Shown here: piece after piece, positions 49,040-57,256 of the stretch
How the letters are laid out: each line of letters begins with the position of its first letter
How positions within the stretch are numbered: position 1 is the stretch's first letter
Source: Cruorifilaria tuberocauda
Lineage: Eukaryota; Nematoda; Chromadorea; Rhabditida; Onchocercidae
DNA length: 64,000 nt
Direction: 5' to 3'
Assembly (NCBI GenBank): GCA_013365365.1
Contig: JABVXU010000040.1
Coordinates: 124,001-188,000, forward strand
The notes under the pieces: generated by a model
The model's database searches: none
Told to the model about the DNA's origin: nothing
What the model saw: the letters and a program-made list of their open reading frames with translations, nothing else
Program-made: the position numbers and the translations under genes

Positions 49040-49348
49040 GTGTTTTGGACTAGTCTACTTTTTAAGTTAGGTATGGCATTTTTATCTGGGTTAATTCCAA
49101 TTATCTCTAGAGTTAAGAGTTGGTTTCTATGTAGAGATAAAAACAATAATTTTCAGTTTTTTCATTTAATTCTTAAGCTAAGGTCTGTATTTAGTATTAA
49201 CAATGTCAATGTTGCAAGGCTGGAAGCTAGTTGTTTATTGAGTATTTTTTACATCTGTGGCTGCTTATTGCTGTATAGATATAGTATTAGCAAAAGTTCT
49301 AGCTATTTTTATGAGATTCCTTATAAGGAATTTAGTAAATACACTTGA
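49040..49348 (+). CDS. Possible small protein, 102 aa, unrecognised
   Basis: A GTG-initiated frame of 102 codons has two mildly hydrophobic segments (about residues 5-22, SLLFKLGMAFLSGLIPII, and 65-79, CLLSIFYICGCLLLYRY) separated by a basic stretch. The preceding AAGAG is 10-15 bases upstream and is a weak ribosome binding site. No family is recognised. It could be coding, a remnant, or chance. Confidence 0.22.
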   Translation: MFWTSLLFKLGMAFLSGLIPIISRVKSWFLCRDKNNNFQFFHLILKLRSVFSINNVNVARLEASCLLSIFYICGCLLLYRYSISKSSSYFYEIPYKEFSKYT

Positions 49349-49677
49349 TGTAATATATCACTAATGATATTTTCTTTATCCTTTAAGGAACTTTATGTTA
49401 CATACATAATCTGTTTTGCTTTCTTAGAAGGGAAAGTATGCAAAGTGCAATTGTATTGTATGCATTCAATACTTCTAGCTATTTGCATTACAAACTTCAA
49501 GTTTTAGATTTTCATCTTTAATGAGGTTAATAATGGAAATGATAAAAATAACTCTAACTTATTGCAGAATTTTGCTAGGTATTAATATTTCATTGCTTTT
49601 ATTGCAAAATAATATAAAAACAGTTTTATATGATTTATTAATAGAATTACTATATATGACAAGGAAATGATAATGCT

Positions 49678-49872
49678 ATGTTTTTCTTAGTGCTTCCCCT
49701 TTGTTCTCTTAAAGAGAAACAATTTCTCTTAGAGAAGTTTTTAAAAGTATTCATTTCTACAAATGAAAATTTTCTGAGAGAGCTGCAATTATTTTTCTCT
49801 ACTCAAATTAGTCAGTTTGTTAGCAGGACAGTATCATTCTTCTATCAGAATAGCAAACTTTATTTATATTAA
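49678..49872 (+). CDS. Possible small protein, 64 aa, unrecognised
   Basis: An ATG frame of 64 codons with the sequence AAGGA about 11-16 bases upstream. The product has a short hydrophobic N-terminus and an amphipathic remainder rich in Phe and Leu (VFISTNENFLRELQLFFS). It overlaps the stop of the convergent NDUFS4 gene by nine bases. No family is recognised and the call is weak. Confidence 0.22.
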   Translation: MFFLVLPLCSLKEKQFLLEKFLKVFISTNENFLRELQLFFSTQISQFVSRTVSFFYQNSKLYLY

Positions 49873-50181
49873 AGTTACCTGAGACTTTGATGTAAAGTTA
49901 CTTGTATAAGATTTAGGTAACCTCTTGATGCTCCTTGGCATTTCAACTTTATACTTAACGTTGCGTCTTTTTGCGTAAGATATTGCCTGTTCAAGGGAAT
50001 CAAACTTTAATATAATTTGTTTTTTTGTATTTTTTGAACCAACCCATCCCATCAGTGGTTCAATATAGTAAGAATCTGGATTAGTAGTTTTTAGATACCA
50101 GAAGCGTGTATTACCTAAGCCAGATTGTGTTACAGTTTTTGTTGGTTTATAAATCTTTAAAACTATTTCATCAGTATTCAT
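49864..50181 (-). CDS. NADH-ubiquinone oxidoreductase accessory subunit, NDUFS4 family
   Basis: The 105-residue product matches the ETC complex I conserved region of mitochondrial NDUFS4 (18 kDa): KIYKPTKTVTQSGLGNTRFW near the N-terminus, the diagnostic YYIEPLMGWVGSKNTKKQI at about residues 38-56, and LKFDSLEQAISYAKRRNVKY near 58-77. It is an accessory subunit of complex I shared by alphaproteobacteria and mitochondria and sits on the matrix-side (cytoplasmic) arm. The core nuo genes are not in this window. The gene is divergent from the esterase gene. Confidence 0.9.
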   Translation of the reverse strand: MNTDEIVLKIYKPTKTVTQSGLGNTRFWYLKTTNPDSYYIEPLMGWVGSKNTKKQIILKFDSLEQAISYAKRRNVKYKVEMPRSIKRLPKSYTSNFTSKSQVTLI

Positions 50182-50300
50182 AGTTTCTTTTAAATAAACT
50201 AAAATATATATCTAAATAATCCTTTGTGAAAACTTAGTTTCTTTCACCTTGTATTAATACAATATAGCATTGAATATAGCTTTTACAGAACTTTAAATTA

Positions 50301-50981
50301 ATGTTAGATAAAGATATAAATAAAAAAAAGGGAAAAATGATTAAGCTAAAAAGTATGGAGATTTGTGGAAATAGAGATAGAGAAAATTTGATTGTTTGTT
50401 TACATGGGTGGGGATCGAGCGGTAGTAATTTTATTCATCTTGCTAAGATTATGAGCAAATCTTTACCTAGTTCATGTTTTATAGTACCGGATGCTCCGTT
50501 TAAAAGAGAAGTAGGTAACGGTTATCAGTGGTTTAGTTTAGAGAATCGCAGTGAAGAAGCATTATACAATGGAGTAGAAAATGCTACATTAATAATAAAT
50601 CACTTTATTGATACAGAATTAAAAAAGTTTTCCTTAAAAGATGCACAACTCTCTTTAGTTGGATTTTCCCAAGGAGCGATGCTTGCAATAAACACAGCTC
50701 TTACTCGCTCTCAATCTTGTGCATCGGTTGTTATGTACTCCGGTAGATTCCTTTCCCCTTTAAAAGTTGCACCAAAAATCAAATCAAAACCTAATGTTTG
50801 TGTTATTCATGGAGATGCTGACAATGTAGTACCTTTTTCTTCTCTTGGTTTAGCAGTTAAAGCTCTAGAAGAAAATGATGTAAGTGTTGAGGGATATCCA
50901 ATGCATGGATTAGGGCATATTATCAATGAAGAGGGAATAAAGTTAGGTGTAGAGTTTATCAAGAGAAATTTTAAGAGCTAA
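50301..50981 (+). CDS. Phospholipase/carboxylesterase (alpha/beta hydrolase)
   Basis: The 226-residue product matches the abhydrolase_2 family. The oxyanion-hole motif is LIVCLHGWGSSGSNFIHLAK at about residues 31-50, the nucleophile Ser is in SLVGFSQGAMLAINTA, the Asp in VIHGDADNVVPFSSLG, and the His in YPMHGLGHIINEEG. All three members of the triad are present. An alternative ATG at 50337 has AAGGGA just before it, but the spacing of three bases is short, so the start is not settled. The substrate is unknown; the family includes esterases and depalmitoylases. The SDR gene follows after three bases. Confidence 0.85.
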   Translation: MLDKDINKKKGKMIKLKSMEICGNRDRENLIVCLHGWGSSGSNFIHLAKIMSKSLPSSCFIVPDAPFKREVGNGYQWFSLENRSEEALYNGVENATLIINHFIDTELKKFSLKDAQLSLVGFSQGAMLAINTALTRSQSCASVVMYSGRFLSPLKVAPKIKSKPNVCVIHGDADNVVPFSSLGLAVKALEENDVSVEGYPMHGLGHIINEEGIKLGVEFIKRNFKS

Positions 50982-50984
50982 TTT

Positions 50985-51797
50985 ATGTACTTATTTTGCT
51001 TTGGTTATGGGTATGTAGCTAAATTTTTATCAAAAAATTTGCTAGATTTAAATTGGAAAATTGGTGGTACTTCAAGGGATAAAAACATGCAAGACATTAA
51101 TCTCTTTAATTACGATAATGTAGATAAAAGTGCTTTTCATGGTGTAACACATATTTTAGTTTCTATTCCTCCAGGTGGCGATGATGTACTAGAAAGATAT
51201 GGTCATTATTTTCAAGATATCAAATGGCTTGGATATTTGTCTGCAACTAATGTTTATGGTGATCATGCTGGTAATTGGGTTACAGAAGAGTCTGAAACAC
51301 GGCCTGTGGAAAGCAGAGGAAAAAATCGTCTCAAAGCTGAAAAAAAATGGCTGGATAGCAAACTACCTGTACATATTTTCCGTTTATCTGGGATATACGG
51401 TCCTAGCAGAAATGTGTTAATTGATTTGAAATTTAATAAAGCAAGAAATGTACGAAAGAAGGGTCATCTTTTTTCTCGTATCCATGTTAGTGATGTATCT
51501 AATATTCTATTTTCTTCCATGCAAAATAAAAAACCTGGAGAAATATATAACTGTGCAGATGATCTACCTGCTACACAATCAGAAGTAGTAGCGTATGCAG
51601 CTAGACTACTAAACATCAGTGTTCCGAAACTAGTAGAAATTTCCTCTTTGCCAAACTATGTACAAAGTTTTTACTTAGGATCAAAAAAAGTAAGTAACTT
51701 CAAAATTAAAAAAGATCTTAATATCTCTCTGATCTATCCTAGCTACAAAATAGGGCTGAAAAAGTTACATTTTGAGGAAACGAATTACTCCCAATGA
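50985..51797 (+). CDS. NAD-dependent epimerase/dehydratase-like protein (YeeZ type)
   Basis: The 270-residue product has an extended-SDR Rossmann fold. The glycine-rich loop is CFGYGYVAKFLSKNL at about residues 4-18, the second strand ends ILVSIPPGGDDVLERYG, and the signature is GYLSATNVYGDHAGNWV, where the Tyr-x3-Lys pair of classical SDRs is not present. YGPSRNV and RIHVSDVSNI follow, as in YeeZ/ YbjT-like proteins. The product is likely a redox or sugar-nucleotide related enzyme, but the substrate is not predictable. It probably forms a two-gene unit with the upstream esterase. Confidence 0.75.
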   Translation: MYLFCFGYGYVAKFLSKNLLDLNWKIGGTSRDKNMQDINLFNYDNVDKSAFHGVTHILVSIPPGGDDVLERYGHYFQDIKWLGYLSATNVYGDHAGNWVTEESETRPVESRGKNRLKAEKKWLDSKLPVHIFRLSGIYGPSRNVLIDLKFNKARNVRKKGHLFSRIHVSDVSNILFSSMQNKKPGEIYNCADDLPATQSEVVAYAARLLNISVPKLVEISSLPNYVQSFYLGSKKVSNFKIKKDLNISLIYPSYKIGLKKLHFEETNYSQ

Positions 51798-51989
51798 AGT
51801 AGATATACTATCCTGAGGATGTATTATCAAAGTAAGGTACTGCTGGATTTTTAGTGAAACATTATTTTGTATGAAACAGTTTTACTTAACCTGTAACTGT
51901 TTGTGTATTGCTTTTAGCACTTTATAAAAATATTCTAAGGCTTTTAGATAGGTAAAAATCTCTTATAGAGGAAGGCAGTAAAGTTGTAA

Positions 51990-52001
51990 CATGATATCAT
52001 G
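51990..52001. repeat. Perfect 12-base palindrome
   Basis: CATGATATCATG equals its own reverse complement. It lies 162 bases before dnaE. A dyad of this length could bind a dimeric regulator. It is not part of a family I recognise. Confidence 0.35.
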
Positions 52002-52091
52002 GTAGAAAATTAAGCACCTTTCATTTTGAAATAAGGTGTAGTAGATAGATTACAAAGAATCTTTTTTTATATCTTGTGTAAGCTTCTATTT

Positions 52092-52115
52092 CAGTGATAT
52101 GGAATTGTATCACTG
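52092..52115. promoter_or_regulatory. Perfect inverted repeat upstream of dnaE
   Basis: CAGTGATA and TATCACTG (8-base arms, 8-base loop TGGAATTG) lie just before dnaE. It could be an operator dyad or an RNA hairpin. No T-run follows. Confidence 0.4.
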
Positions 52116-52162
52116 CAGGTAGATTAATGGTATTCTTTATATTACTGATTTAAAGTTTTTTT

Positions 52163-55100
52163 ATGTTCATACATTTGCGTGTTCACAGTATTTATTCATT
52201 GCTTGAGAGTTCAGTTAAAATTGAGGAATTAATCAGACTTTGCTTACAGTATAGAATGCCAGCAGTTGCAGTCACTGATTCAGGTAACTTGTTTGGCTCG
52301 CTTGAATTTGCAGAATATGCAGCAAGTAGCGGGATACAGTTAATAGTGGGATGCAATATTATAGTTCGTCACTCAGAGCAAAATTTACCTATATTGTTAC
52401 TCGCAAAAAATGAGAAGGGGTATACAAATTTAGTCACTTTAGTAAGTGAATCTTTTAGAAAGCGCAAGAACAGCAACAGTATTTCTCATGTTGATTTTAC
52501 TGAATTATTAAATTTAAGTTCAGGTCTAGTAGCTTTAACTGGTGGATATGACGGAATACTAGCTCAACTCTTATTGAAGAAAGATGAAGAAACAGTAAAA
52601 AGACTATTATCAGCGTTCAATGAACATTTGTATATTGAATTACAGCGTCATGGTCTTAATAAGAATTTAGAACTTGAAGAAATCTTGATAGGATTTGCTT
52701 ACCAGCACAATATACCACTCATTGCAACGAATGATGTATTTTTTCTGAATAGGTCTGACTATGAAGCTTACGAAATATTAACTTGCATATCAGATGCTGA
52801 TTATATTCTAGGTGATAATAGAAAAAAACCAACCGTTGAACATTATTTTAAGTCTGTAATAGAAATGGAGGAGTTATTTAGTGATATTCCTGAGGCAATT
52901 TATAACACTTCAGTAGTAGCTAGACGATGCTCTTACATGCCGAAGAGCAGACAGCCTATTTTGCCTAAATTTTCTTGTAAAGAGAATAGAACTGAGAATG
53001 AAGAACTAAGAGAGCAAGCGATTACAGGGTTAGAATTGCGTATTGCAAATCAAACAGACATAGATCTTGATCAATACTATAGCAGGTTGAATTATGAACT
53101 GAACGTGATAACCTCGATGAATTATTCTGGATATTTTTTGATAGTTTCTGATTTTGTACGCTGGAGTAAAGCAAATGGCATTCCAGTTGGTCCAGGAAGA
53201 GGTTCTGGTGCTGGGTCAATTGTTGCCTGGGCACTGCGGATTACAGAACTTGATCCGATGAAATTTGGCCTTATCTTTGAAAGATTTTTGAATCCTGATC
53301 GTGTATCAATGCCCGATTTCGATATTGATTTTTGTCAAGAAAAGAGGGACTTAGTTATTGATTATGTTCGTAAAAAATATGGTTACGTTGCCCAAATAAT
53401 CACCTTTGGAAAATTGCAAGCAAGAGCTGTACTACGTGATGTTGGCAGGGTATTACAGATGCCTTATGCTCAAGTAGATAAGATATCTAAGATGGTTCCA
53501 TTTAATCCTGTAAATCCTGTAACTTTATCACAAGCAATAGAGCTTGATCAAAATCTCCAAAAAGAACGAGATAGTGATAAAGTGATTGCAAAACTCCTTG
53601 ATATCTCTCTTAAACTTGAAGGAATATGTCGTCACGTTTCAACTCATGCTGCAGGAATTGTGATATGCGATCAAAAATTGGAAAATTTTGTTCCTGTTTA
53701 TTATGATCCAAGTTCTACCTTGCCAATCACTCAATATAGTATGAAATATGTGGAGAAAGCTGGGCTAATAAAATTTGATTTCCTTGGACTTGGTACGCTA
53801 ACGCTAATAGACCATGTGTGCCGTTTAATTAGCATTAATGGGGAAAAAATTGATATTTCTTCAATTTCTTTAAATGATTACAGAACCTATGAAATGCTCT
53901 CGAGAGGTGATGCAATTGGGGTATTTCAGCTTGAAAGTTCTGGGATGAGGGAGGCTTTAGTTAAGTTAAAGCCAGATTGTATTGAGGATATCATTGCTTT
54001 GATCTCCCTTTATCGCCCAGGGCCTATGGACAATATTTCAACTTATATTGCAAGAAAACATGGACTTGAAAACCCGGATTATATTCATCCGTTACTAGAA
54101 GTAGTATTAAAAGAAACATTTGGAGTGATAATCTATCAAGAACAGGTAATGGAAATAGCACGTGTTCTTTCTGGATATAGCCTAGCTGAAGCAGATCTGC
54201 TAAGGCGTGCTATGGGTAAGAAAATCAAGGAAGAGATGGATAAGCAACGTCAGCTTTTTATTCAAGGTGCAGCGAAAAATGGTGTTGATTATGATAGAGC
54301 AAGTTATATTTTTGACCTTGTTGCAAAATTTGCTGGTTACGGATTTAATAAATCCCATGCAGCTGCGTATGCTGTAATATCTTACCAAACAGCTTACCTT
54401 AAAGCTAACTATCCATTAGAATTTTTTACAGCATTGATGAATTTAAATATCAGTGACAGAAATAAATTAAATTTGTTTTACCATGCTGCAAAGCTTTGTG
54501 GGATTGTTGTCCTTCCACCTAACATAAATAAATCTCAAGCTCTATTCTCGATAGAGGGTAAAAATATACGCTATGGTATTGCTGCTTTGCGTAATGTTGG
54601 GTTCTCTATAGCAGAGGGAATAGTGAACAGAAATTCAAATACTTATCAAAATATATGGGAATTTATCAAAAATTCTAGGAGTTTAATAAATAAAAGAGCA
54701 CTAGAGAGTTTAATTAAGGCTGGAGTGTTTGATAATATACATCAAAACAGAAAACAGTTATATGAATCAATGGACAAATTGATTTACTTTGCGAATAAAA
54801 ATAGGCAGGATAAGGAATCGAACCAGACTGTTTTGTTTGATAGTCTTGATGTTTTAAAGCCTAAACTTGAAGATGTGAAGGATTTTAGTGAGGATAAGAG
54901 ATTAGAATACGAGTTATTTTCATTAGGATTTTACTTAACCAATCATCCACTTGAAAGATTTAAGACTCTCTTAAAAAAATTAAACATTGGGTTTATTGGA
55001 GAGAGTAGAGCAATGAAAACTGCTGGTGTAGTATTAAGTGTACGTATAAGAACCTCAGAGCACGGAAGATTTATCATACTCACACTTTCTGATCCATATA

Positions 55101-55498
55101 ATGTTTCTGAAATAGCATTTTACAAAAATGAAATAATAGAGAAGAAGAGGAATCTATTTTCACCAGGTACGTTTGTTATAATTGATCTTGAAATTTCAGA
55201 AAATATGACAAGATTGGTGGGAAGTGATATATATGAATTCACAGAAAGAATTACTTCTATAATTAAAGGGTTAGTCTTAACTGGGAGTGCAGATTCACGA
55301 AAAGTTGCTATAGAATTAAATTCAGTATTAAAAGATGGTGGTATAGCGAAAGTAATGTTAGAGCTCTCTTTTGAGAAGAGTAAGGTAAGTATTTTGTTAC
55401 CGAACACGTATTCAATTACTCCTCAGGTTATTTATGAGATATCTAATTTAAGTTGGGTTAAAGACATGGAGATTAACACAAATAGCTTGCTTATATGA
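52163..55498 (+). CDS. dnaE: DNA polymerase III alpha subunit
   Basis: DnaE is the replicative polymerase subunit. The 1111-residue product is of the short DnaE1 type. The PHP domain is at the N-terminus (FIHLRVHSIYSLLESSVKI). The polymerase core has GPGRGSGAGSIVAWALRITE near 345-364 and the catalytic triad Asp in RVSMPDFDIDFCQEKRD near 385-401, with QIITFGKLQARAVLRDVGRV following. The helix-hairpin-helix region is near GYGFNKSHAAAYAVISYQTA, and the OB fold is in the C-terminal third (VLSVRIRTSEHGRFIIL). The start ATG is preceded by a T-run rather than a ribosome binding site. It begins the run dnaE-rpsF-rpsR-rplI. Confidence 0.97.
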   Translation: MFIHLRVHSIYSLLESSVKIEELIRLCLQYRMPAVAVTDSGNLFGSLEFAEYAASSGIQLIVGCNIIVRHSEQNLPILLLAKNEKGYTNLVTLVSESFRKRKNSNSISHVDFTELLNLSSGLVALTGGYDGILAQLLLKKDEETVKRLLSAFNEHLYIELQRHGLNKNLELEEILIGFAYQHNIPLIATNDVFFLNRSDYEAYEILTCISDADYILGDNRKKPTVEHYFKSVIEMEELFSDIPEAIYNTSVVARRCSYMPKSRQPILPKFSCKENRTENEELREQAITGLELRIANQTDIDLDQYYSRLNYELNVITSMNYSGYFLIVSDFVRWSKANGIPVGPGRGSGAGSIVAWALRITELDPMKFGLIFERFLNPDRVSMPDFDIDFCQEKRDLVIDYVRKKYGYVAQIITFGKLQARAVLRDVGRVLQMPYAQVDKISKMVPFNPVNPVTLSQAIELDQNLQKERDSDKVIAKLLDISLKLEGICRHVSTHAAGIVICDQKLENFVPVYYDPSSTLPITQYSMKYVEKAGLIKFDFLGLGTLTLIDHVCRLISINGEKIDISSISLNDYRTYEMLSRGDAIGVFQLESSGMREALVKLKPDCIEDIIALISLYRPGPMDNISTYIARKHGLENPDYIHPLLEVVLKETFGVIIYQEQVMEIARVLSGYSLAEADLLRRAMGKKIKEEMDKQRQLFIQGAAKNGVDYDRASYIFDLVAKFAGYGFNKSHAAAYAVISYQTAYLKANYPLEFFTALMNLNISDRNKLNLFYHAAKLCGIVVLPPNINKSQALFSIEGKNIRYGIAALRNVGFSIAEGIVNRNSNTYQNIWEFIKNSRSLINKRALESLIKAGVFDNIHQNRKQLYESMDKLIYFANKNRQDKESNQTVLFDSLDVLKPKLEDVKDFSEDKRLEYELFSLGFYLTNHPLERFKTLLKKLNIGFIGESRAMKTAGVVLSVRIRTSEHGRFIILTLSDPYNVSEIAFYKNEIIEKKRNLFSPGTFVIIDLEISENMTRLVGSDIYEFTERITSIIKGLVLTGSADSRKVAIELNSVLKDGGIAKVMLELSFEKSKVSILLPNTYSITPQVIYEISNLSWVKDMEINTNSLLI

Positions 55499-55546
55499 AA
55501 AGGTTCTATATAATGAAATATTTAATCCGTACTTAGGGGAGATATA

Positions 55547-56323
55547 GTGAGTCTTTACGAGTTTACTTTTATAGTGCAGCAGAGTTTATTACAGCAAGAA
55601 GTAGAAGAAATGGTTCAAGAATTATCTCTCTTATTTAGGAGTATTAAGAATGATATTATTTTTCAAAAAGTCAAAGGCTTTCTGGAAAAAAACAAGCTTG
55701 CGGAGCAAGAACTAGAAGTAAGCTCTAAAGCTGTTCAAGAGAGTTTAGTTGATTATTCTAATTTCTTGGAAAATTTTTCAAAAATTTTATGGATTGAGCT
55801 GAAGGAAGATCTTTCAAATTTAAAAGAAATCAAATTGAGAATTGGTAAGGAATTGAAAAGTGAATTAAAAGGTTTGGGGACAACACAGGGTTTTATAAAA
55901 CTTTTAGAGGGTAATAAGCAAATTTCTAAGAGCTCATTCATTCATAACGTAGTAAGTGTTTTAAAAAAAAACATCTCAGATAGTTTAGCAAAGATTTTTC
56001 AAGATACTTTGAAGGATCATGAAATAGTAAACTTAGATCAGTTGAATGAAACGTTGAAAGTGCTTTTAGAAAATATTGAAGCTTCTGGGTTGGTAAAATA
56101 TGAATATTGGGGGTTACTAGACTTCGCATATCCAATAAACAAAATGAAAAGTGGTCATTACTGTATGATGTGTATAGGTTCTACTTCAAGTATTATGAAA
56201 GAATTTGTACGTAGAGTAAAGCTTAATGAGAATATTATTCGCCACCTATCTATACAAGTTGACAAATTTTTTGAAGGTAAATCTTATATGATGAATAGGC
56301 AAATTGAGGAGCAAAGTTTCTAA
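55547..56323 (+). CDS. rpsF: 30S ribosomal protein S6 with a large internal insertion
   Basis: S6 binds S18 and 16S rRNA on the platform of the small subunit; most S6 are 95-140 residues. This product has 258. The N-terminal 35 residues (LYEFTFIVQQSLLQQEVEEM and following) and the C-terminal ~80 (LLENIEASGLVKYEYWGLLD, FAYPINKMKSGHYCMMCIG, VRRVKLNENIIRHL) match S6 well. Between about residues 36 and 172 are roughly 135-140 extra residues that are helical and Lys/Glu rich. The GTG start has a good AGGGGAG site about five bases upstream, and there is no stop or frameshift in the insertion. The position before rpsR and rplI is the normal S6 locus, so the gene is S6 and not a neighbour fusion. Confidence 0.88.
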   Translation: MSLYEFTFIVQQSLLQQEVEEMVQELSLLFRSIKNDIIFQKVKGFLEKNKLAEQELEVSSKAVQESLVDYSNFLENFSKILWIELKEDLSNLKEIKLRIGKELKSELKGLGTTQGFIKLLEGNKQISKSSFIHNVVSVLKKNISDSLAKIFQDTLKDHEIVNLDQLNETLKVLLENIEASGLVKYEYWGLLDFAYPINKMKSGHYCMMCIGSTSSIMKEFVRRVKLNENIIRHLSIQVDKFFEGKSYMMNRQIEEQSF

Positions 56324-56598
56324 TGGTAAAGAAACGGAATAATTTTAACGATTCCTATGTGCCTGCGAATAATAGAGCTGGGTTTAGGCGTCCTAAAATT
56401 TGTCCTCTTGCTGCATCTAAGGATGAAGATATAGATTATAAGAATACTGATTTGTTATCTAAGTTTACCTCTGACTATGGTAGGATATTACCTAGAAGGC
56501 TAACAAATGTGTCTGCAAGAAAGCAAAGGAAATTGCGGTTAGCAATTATAAGAGCACGTTTTTTAGCCCTTGTTCCATATTGTACTAGAAAAATTTAG
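56323..56598 (+). CDS. rpsR: 30S ribosomal protein S18
   Basis: S18 pairs with S6 on the platform. The 91-residue product has the core DYKNTDLLSKFTSDYGRILP and RRLTNVSARKQRKLRLAIIR followed by ARFLALVPY, the standard ending. The start ATG overlaps the rpsF stop (TAATG), indicating coupling. The N-terminal extension before DYKNTDLL is typical of this order. Confidence 0.97.
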   Translation: MVKKRNNFNDSYVPANNRAGFRRPKICPLAASKDEDIDYKNTDLLSKFTSDYGRILPRRLTNVSARKQRKLRLAIIRARFLALVPYCTRKI

Positions 56599-56605
56599 GT
56601 GATTT

Positions 56606-57166
56606 ATGTTGGTGATTTTAAAGGAAGAAATAAGAACTCTAGGTAAGTTAGGTGAGGTTGTGAAAGTGAAGCCTGGTTATGCACGTAATTTTCTTTTTCC
56701 ACAAAAGAAGGCAGTCAGAGCTACTAAGGAGAACATAGCAAAACTGGAAGAGCAACGTTCCTTTTTAGAAAGTGAAAATATGAGAAAGTTAAGTTTAGCA
56801 AAAGAGCTAGCAGCGTCTCTTGCAGATGAGTTTGTAGTATTAGTGAAGCAAGCTTCTGAAGATGGCAAGATTTTTGGATCTGTAACTACTAAGGAAATTG
56901 CAAAGTCTTTGTTGAAAGTTCATGAAATTGATCATCGCAAGATATCTTTTAATGGGCTAAAAGTAAAAAATTTAGGTGAATATCAAGTTAATATAGAACT
57001 TCATAGCAAGATAGTTATACCAATTACTGTGTATGTTGTTAGGTCAGAAATGGATGCATATGAGTTGAGACAGGCAAAATTGCGAAGACAAAAGCTCCAA
57101 CAGCAAGAAGAGCATGGACAGGACTTAAGCAAGGAGGGAACTAGTGATAAGGTTAATCATAAGTGA
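56606..57166 (+). CDS. rplI: 50S ribosomal protein L9
   Basis: L9 binds 23S rRNA near the L1 stalk. The 186-residue product has the N-terminal RNA-binding domain (VILKEEIRTLGKLGEVVKVK, then GYARNFLFPQKKAVRATKEN), a long connecting helix near 45-80 and the C-terminal domain ending near residue 150, with GSVTTKEIAKSL. The tail of about 35 residues is Gln/Arg/Lys rich and longer than in E. coli (149 residues). It follows rpsR by seven bases. Confidence 0.96.
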   Translation: MLVILKEEIRTLGKLGEVVKVKPGYARNFLFPQKKAVRATKENIAKLEEQRSFLESENMRKLSLAKELAASLADEFVVLVKQASEDGKIFGSVTTKEIAKSLLKVHEIDHRKISFNGLKVKNLGEYQVNIELHSKIVIPITVYVVRSEMDAYELRQAKLRRQKLQQQEEHGQDLSKEGTSDKVNHK

Positions 57167-57256
57167 ATTTCTGATTTTGTTTGCATGAATGTTTTTATAG
57201 CTAAATTGATATTACCAAGTGCTTAACACCCGAATAAAATTTGAGGTTTTTTTTCA

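Larger units (their letters stand above)
47517..49863. other. 2.3 kb region with no recognisable gene
   Basis: This is the longest spacer of the window. It contains only short frames. On the minus strand from about 48765 to 48300 there are broken but plausible pieces (see the separate entry), and on the plus strand two possible small proteins at 49040 and 49678. I see no tRNA, insertion sequence or repeat array. The base composition appears slightly more AT-rich than in the genes, as expected for decayed DNA. Confidence 0.5.
51798..52162. other. Spacer upstream of dnaE with two palindromic motifs
   Basis: No gene is present in 365 bases. There is a perfect 12-base palindrome CATGATATCATG at 51990-52001 and a perfect inverted repeat CAGTGATA/TATCACTG at 52092-52099 and 52108-52115 with an 8-base loop, about 48 bases before the dnaE ATG. 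They may be operator or hairpin sites. Confidence 0.45.
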
